Positions 49,490 through 53,300 of a stretch of DNA of 53,300 bases are shown here, in pieces. A program made the translations under genes and the position numbers. Where the stretch lies: the NCBI GenBank assembly GCA_016209205.1, contig JACQWQ010000130.1, positions 1 through 53,300 of the forward strand, written 5' to 3'. This DNA comes from Chloroflexota bacterium (GTDB taxonomy: Bacteria; Chloroflexota; Anaerolineae; UBA4142; SHND01). The first letter of the stretch is position 1. Each line of letters opens with the position of its first letter. Under the pieces are notes generated by a model. The model searched no databases. It saw only the letters and a program-made list of their open reading frames with translations, and was not told the origin of the DNA.

Positions 49490-52465
49490 TCAAATTCGAG
49501 GATTCGTCTTGTCTTCCAGCACAGAAATTCGTTGTTGCATCTCATTCAACAACACCAACGCCTGCACCGGTGTCATGTTTGCAATGTCCACATCCGAAAT
49601 TTCGCGCAGCACATTGCGCCATGCTTCCACGCGCGCGTCATAGACTGCGCGTTCTTCGCGGGCAGTCGTGTATCGCGTGTTGCTTATCGCGTATTGTGCT
49701 TCGTCGGTTGGAACGTTGCGGCGAACGTTCTCTACACTCTCGTCTCTCGCTCTCTCGCTCTCTCGCTCTCCCGCTCTCCCGCTCTCCCGCTCTCCCGCTC
49801 TCCCGCTCTCCCTCTCTCCATCCCGTTCTTGCTCCAAATTGTGCAGCACTTCATTCGCTCGCGCAATCACGCGCGACGGCAATCCCGCCAACTGCGCGAC
49901 GTGAATGCCAAAACTTTTTTCCGCGCCGCCTTCAATCACCTGTCGCAAAAAGATCACATTGTTGTCGCGCTCCTGTACCGCCATCGTAAAATTTTTCACC
50001 GCGCCGCCGTGTTCGATAATACTGGGCGACTGGGGCAACTGGGTCATTTCGTGATAGTGTGTGGCGAACAACGTTTTTGCGCCGACGAGATTGTGCAGTT
50101 CTTCGGCAATCGCCCACGCGAGTGAAATGCCGTCGTACGTGGACGTGCCGCGTCCAACTTCGTCCAACACAATGAGCGAACGCGGGGTCGCGTGGTGGAG
50201 AATGTGACTCGTCTCGCTCATTTCGACGAGAAACGTGGAACGTCCTTGCGCAATATCGTCACTCGCGCCGACGCGCGTAAAAATGCGGTCGGTGAGTCCG
50301 ATGCGCGCATAGCTCGCGGGAACGAACGAGCCGATTTGCGCCATCAACACGATCAAGGCGATTTGGCGAATGAATACACTTTTGCCCGACATGTTCGGAC
50401 CCGTGAGAATGATTACGCGTTGGTTGTCGCGGTCAAGCAGCGCGTTGTTGGGCACAAAAAATTCACCGTCGCGCAAAAAGCGTTCGACGACGGGATGCCG
50501 CCCTTCGTGAATTTCAATCACCGCGTCGTCGTCCACCATTGGCTGCACGTAATTGTAACGCGCTGCGGCTTCGGCGAGCGAACCGAGCGCGTCAAGTTGG
50601 GCGAGAATGCGCGCGGCGGTTTGCAAACGCGCGGCGTGCGAAGCGACCTCGCGGCGCACGTTCACAAACAATTCGTATTCCAAATCCTTGACGCGGTCTT
50701 GCGTCGCCAGAATCGTTTGCTCGCGTGCTTTGAGTTCTTGCGTCACGTACCGTTCCGCGTGTGAAATCGTCGCGCGGCGTTCGTACTCTTTCGGAATCAA
50801 TTTTGCATCGCGGCGCGGCGCTTCGATGAAAAAGCCAAACACTTCGTTGTAGCGCACGCGCAGCGTTTTGATGCCCGTGCGTTTGCGTTCCTTTTCTTCC
50901 AGCGCCGCGAGCCACGCTTTGCCCTCTGCCGCGCCGTCACGCAATTCGTCGAGCGTCGGATCGAAATTTTCCTTGATGAGTCCGCCTTCTTTGATCAAAA
51001 TTGGCGGGTCGTCCACGAGCGCGCGGTCAATCGTTTCCAATACGTCACGCAGTTCGTCGAGTTCCTGATTCAACGCGCGTAATTTTTCCGATTGCGCGTC
51101 TTGTAGGCGCGCTTTGATTTTGGGAATTCGCAGCAACGCGCGTTTCAGCCCGATCAAATCGCGCGCATTCGCCGCGCCAAAGCCGAGGCGTCCCACCAGG
51201 CGTTCCACGTCGTACAATCCATCGAGCAGTTTGCGAATGTCCGCGCGCAAGAACGCATCGCGATGCAGTTCTGCCACCGCACCCTGACGCAAATGAATTT
51301 GTTCCAAGTCCAACAACGGTTGGTGAATCCAGCGTTTCAATAAACGCGCGCCCATCGCCGTCTCAGTGTGGTCCAACACGCCAAAAAGCGAACGTGCAGT
51401 TTTCCCCTCTCCTTGTAGTGCCTGTCCTGAATGCAATGAAGGAAGAGGGGTTAGGGGTGAGGTCAATTCCAAATTACGCCGCGTCGCCGCGTCGAGCGTC
51501 ATGTACGTCTCGAGCGAGTACGTCCAAAGATGATTTAGATGCTGCAATGGCATCTCTCCCCTCTCCCGATTGTTGGGAGAGGGGTTGGGGGTGAGGGCCG
51601 CAGGTTGATTGTTTTGGAGATAGTGCAGCGCCGCGCCCGCCGCGCAAATCGCGAATGGTAGTTCTTCGCAGCCGAACGCGTGCAATGTGTTGACGCGAAA
51701 ATGCTCTTGCAACACGCGCCGCGCCTCGTCCTCTTGAAACGCGCGTTCCGACAATGGCGATATACGCGCCGCGCGAATTGCGTTGATACGTCCCACAAAC
51801 GTTTCGTCATTCGCCAGTGCCGGCGGCAAGATCAATTCGCTCGCCTGCACGCGTTCGAGTTCGTCAAACAATTTCGATTGCGCGTCCACACCTTCGATCT
51901 GCGTCGTCGCAAATTCGCCTGTCGAGAGATCAATAAATGCCAAACCGTAGATTACGTTTGACGTTTCACGCTTTACATTTGACGTTTCACGCTTTACGTT
52001 TGACGATTCACGCTTTACGTTTGACGCTTCCGCCTGAAAAGAGATCGCCGCCAAATAATTATCACTTTTCGATTTTAGCAGCGCATCTTCGACGACCGTG
52101 CCCGGGGTAATCACCCGCACGACCTCGCGTTTGACGAGACGTTTTACCTTTTTCGGGTCTTCGAGTTGTTCGACGAGCGCGACCTTGAACCCTTTGTCAA
52201 TCAGTTTGGCAATGTACGCCTGTACGTGATGATGCGGCACGCCCGCCATCGGCAAGCGTACGCCTTTGGCAAAGGAACGATGCGTCAAGACCAGTTCCAA
52301 TTCGCGCGCGCACGTTTTCGCATCGGCTTCAAACGTTTCGTAAAAATCGCCGAGCCGAAACAAAAGAATCGCGTCGGGAAAGCGCGCTTTCAAGCTGCGA
52401 TACTGCGCAAGCATCGGCGTTAATTTTTTTTCGTCGCTCATATCGGGAAAAAGAACAACGGTCAT
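49490..52465 (-). CDS. mutS: DNA mismatch repair protein MutS with repeat insertions
   Basis: A 991-residue MutS (usual 850-900). Mismatch-binding motif LFRLGDFYETF is near the N-terminus; the ATPase has TGPNMSGKSVFIRQ (Walker A), SLIVLDEVGRGTSTYDG (Walker B/signature) and ATHYHEM. Four segments are repeat-encoded and in frame: SNVKRET units (51952-52030), LTPNPSPNNRERGEM (51553-51597), SPLTPLPSLHSGQALQGEGK (51402-51463) and GRAGERES units near the C-terminus (49737-49820). ATG 52465 is used; ATG 52441 is equally possible. TATAAT on the minus strand is at 52495-52490. Confidence 0.95.
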   Translation of the reverse strand: MTVVLFPDMSDEKKLTPMLAQYRSLKARFPDAILLFRLGDFYETFEADAKTCARELELVLTHRSFAKGVRLPMAGVPHHHVQAYIAKLIDKGFKVALVEQLEDPKKVKRLVKREVVRVITPGTVVEDALLKSKSDNYLAAISFQAEASNVKRESSNVKRETSNVKRETSNVIYGLAFIDLSTGEFATTQIEGVDAQSKLFDELERVQASELILPPALANDETFVGRINAIRAARISPLSERAFQEDEARRVLQEHFRVNTLHAFGCEELPFAICAAGAALHYLQNNQPAALTPNPSPNNRERGEMPLQHLNHLWTYSLETYMTLDAATRRNLELTSPLTPLPSLHSGQALQGEGKTARSLFGVLDHTETAMGARLLKRWIHQPLLDLEQIHLRQGAVAELHRDAFLRADIRKLLDGLYDVERLVGRLGFGAANARDLIGLKRALLRIPKIKARLQDAQSEKLRALNQELDELRDVLETIDRALVDDPPILIKEGGLIKENFDPTLDELRDGAAEGKAWLAALEEKERKRTGIKTLRVRYNEVFGFFIEAPRRDAKLIPKEYERRATISHAERYVTQELKAREQTILATQDRVKDLEYELFVNVRREVASHAARLQTAARILAQLDALGSLAEAAARYNYVQPMVDDDAVIEIHEGRHPVVERFLRDGEFFVPNNALLDRDNQRVIILTGPNMSGKSVFIRQIALIVLMAQIGSFVPASYARIGLTDRIFTRVGASDDIAQGRSTFLVEMSETSHILHHATPRSLIVLDEVGRGTSTYDGISLAWAIAEELHNLVGAKTLFATHYHEMTQLPQSPSIIEHGGAVKNFTMAVQERDNNVIFLRQVIEGGAEKSFGIHVAQLAGLPSRVIARANEVLHNLEQERDGERESGRAGERESGRAGERESERARDESVENVRRNVPTDEAQYAISNTRYTTAREERAVYDARVEAWRNVLREISDVDIANMTPVQALVLLNEMQQRISVLEDKTNPRI
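49737..49820. repeat. CTCTCGCT/CTCCCGCT octamer array inside mutS
   Basis: About ten octamers; three octamers make 24 bp, so the array reads GERESGRA repeatedly in the MutS frame. Confidence 0.9.
51402..51463. repeat. CCCCTCTCC...GAGGGGTTAGGGGTGAGG repeat inside mutS
   Basis: Imperfect inverted repeat in frame in mutS. Related to the element at 51553-51597 and, more distantly, 377-417. Confidence 0.75.
51553..51597. repeat. CCCCTCTCCC-GGGAGAGGGG palindrome inside mutS
   Basis: Arms 51558-51567 and 51575-51584, followed by TTGGGGGTGAGGG. Encodes LTPNPSPNNRERGE, a translation often seen where this kind of dispersed repeat enters genes. Confidence 0.85.
51952..52030. repeat. 21-bp tandem array (TTTGACGTTTCACGC type) inside mutS
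   Basis: Nearly four copies of a 21-bp unit, each adding the seven residues SNVKRET to MutS. Confidence 0.9.
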
Positions 52466-52489
52466 TCACAAAGATAAATCCACATCCAC

Positions 52490-52495
52490 ATTATA
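52490..52495 (-). promoter_or_regulatory. TATAAT -10 box of mutS
   Basis: Minus-strand consensus -10 about 25 nt before ATG 52465; -35 unclear. Confidence 0.55.
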
Positions 52496-52557
52496 GCATT
52501 TCCCATTCGTATGCCGTGCTTGGATTTCAATTGCCCTTTCTGCGCGACGTGCGAGGG

Positions 52558-52899
52558 TCAACGGATTGCCGCGCGCGCCTGGAGCAATGCGCGAATCGTC
52601 TCACTGATTTCCTTCACTTCGGGATTGCCCAGAGAAACCACACGCCCGTTTAGCAGATATGCGGGCACGGCAAACACCGCGTCCGGTTTTACTGCCTCGG
52701 GCCCATCGAGGTCAACCACGTGCACGTCCAGCGCAGGAAATTTGTCTTGGAGTGTCTCTGCTACACGCACCGCGGCGCCGCACTGTTGACAATGTTTTGC
52801 AATCACAACTTCCAGCACCAATGGTTGGTGATTCATCCCAATTCCACGCATTGACCGCAAGCTTGCGCGTCCATGAATATGTTCGACTTGGACTGCCAT
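52558..52899 (-). CDS. Thioredoxin/glutaredoxin-fold protein
   Basis: A 113-residue protein. The core has LVLEVVIAKHCQQCGAAVRV with a CQQC redox motif, then VHVVDLD and AVFAVPAYLLNGRVVSLGNP, where VPAY supplies the cis-Pro. It resembles small thioredoxin-like reductants. AGGAG lies 6 nt before ATG 52899, overlapping the end of the upstream thioredoxin gene (8-bp gap), so the two form an operon. Confidence 0.78.
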   Translation of the reverse strand: MAVQVEHIHGRASLRSMRGIGMNHQPLVLEVVIAKHCQQCGAAVRVAETLQDKFPALDVHVVDLDGPEAVKPDAVFAVPAYLLNGRVVSLGNPEVKEISETIRALLQARAAIR

Positions 52900-52907
52900 T
52901 TTTTCTC

Positions 52908-53300
52908 CTATGGATTTGCCAAGACCTGATCAATGGCGCGCGCTACAGCACTCGAGCCGGGCCAACCGCTAAAGTGTGTTGCCACTTGGCCGTTTGGCTT
53001 GAACAAGACCCACGTCGGTGCGCCAAACACGCGATACTTGCCAGTGTATGCTTGTCCGCTATCCGTCGAAATATCCACCATCACGATGCGCACTTGACCT
53101 GTGTAATGCTTTTCGAGCGCGGTCACAGTGCCTTGCCGCTTGAGCGCCTGACAGATTTCACACCACGGGGCATGGAACCAAATCAAGACTGGCGTGCCCA
53201 GCGCGCCGCGTTCGGCGGCTTGCAACGCGGCAATATCATTTTCGTTCACCTCTGACGCGACTTGTACGGCAGATGACGCGCCGCTGTGATTCTGTGTTAA
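52908..53300 (-). CDS. Thioredoxin-domain protein, 5' end outside the window
   Basis: A thioredoxin fold with PVLIWFHAPWCEICQALKRQ (active site WCEIC) and FGAPTWVLFKPNGQVATHFS G (cis-Pro). GTG 53249 could be a start (113 residues), but the frame stays open through a Ser/Ala/Gln-rich stretch to the edge (ASSAVQVASEVNENDIAALQ), so the protein probably has an N-terminal membrane anchor beyond the window. It likely acts in extracytoplasmic disulfide exchange together with the CQQC protein. Confidence 0.8.
   Translation of the reverse strand, partial: LTQNHSGASSAVQVASEVNENDIAALQAAERGALGTPVLIWFHAPWCEICQALKRQGTVTALEKHYTGQVRIVMVDISTDSGQAYTGKYRVFGAPTWVLFKPNGQVATHFSGWPGSSAVARAIDQVLANP

Noticed and set aside
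52511..52789. Small Cys-rich plus-strand frame
   Set aside because: Mostly antisense to the thioredoxin-fold gene, no ribosome site; CPFCATCEGQ is tempting but unsupported.
1..53300. tRNA, rRNA, tmRNA, RNase P RNA or SRP RNA genes
   Set aside because: I looked for T-loop and other conserved RNA motifs on both strands and found none that fit.

Overview
The window looks like the replication-origin neighbourhood of a bacterial chromosome with fairly high GC. Gene content (dnaA, rpmH, rnpA, yidD, yidC, jag, parA, parB, mutS, mutL, mutY) and style (secreted proteins with Thr-Pro linkers, many short 7-8 bp tandem arrays, dispersed palindromes, LuxR-type two-component genes) suggest Chloroflexota or a relative. 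That placement is inference; there is no rRNA gene, and I saw no tRNA gene.

Layout. 0.4-1.5 kb: a toxin-antitoxin-like pair among decayed 3'-end remnants. 1.6-6.9 kb: an arrestin-like Spo0M protein, an XdhC/CoxI-YHS fusion, a MoxR/CoxD ATPase, a CoxE-like VWA protein and a lipoprotein amidohydrolase, i.e. molybdo-hydroxylase accessory genes with no structural CO dehydrogenase genes. 7.0-9.7 kb: a BNR-repeat protein coupled to a MoaD-like protein, then an aldo/keto reductase. 9.7-11.9 kb: a NarL-type two-component system. 12-15.8 kb: a MacAB-like tripartite exporter. 16-20.6 kb: dioxygenase-like lipoprotein, ORF6N pseudogene, YbaK-like deacylase, TIM-barrel protein, SixA-like phosphatase, endonuclease III-like glycosylase. 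20.8-24.5 kb: rpmH-rnpA-yidD-PQQ lipoprotein-yidC-jag. 24.5-28.6 kb: PfkB kinase, lipoprotein, parA-parB. 28.7-30.8 kb: a chelatase I/D gene split by a -1 frameshift at a slippery A-run. 30.8-36.3 kb: a parS-like site in an AT-rich patch, a methyltransferase, an accessory patch (Cys-rich protein, DUF6398-like protein, broken dinD), then dnaA and a DnaA-box cluster (candidate oriC). 36.3-46.1 kb: secreted and housekeeping genes separated by repeat arrays. 46.1-53.3 kb: mutL, a dead K+ channel, a NYN-domain gene behind a structured leader, mutS and two thioredoxin-fold genes.

The most distinctive property is the repeat load. There are at least four copies of one 70-75 bp palindromic element. 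Three palindrome-containing insertions are flanked by direct copies of host sequence (18-33 bp). 7- and 8-bp tandem arrays fill most gaps and also run in frame through mutS, parA, parB and mutL. Several genes carry their -10 box so close to the start codon that leaderless transcripts are expected.

No transposase, phage module or CRISPR array is visible. All functional calls rest on motif and family recognition by eye; no database search was run.
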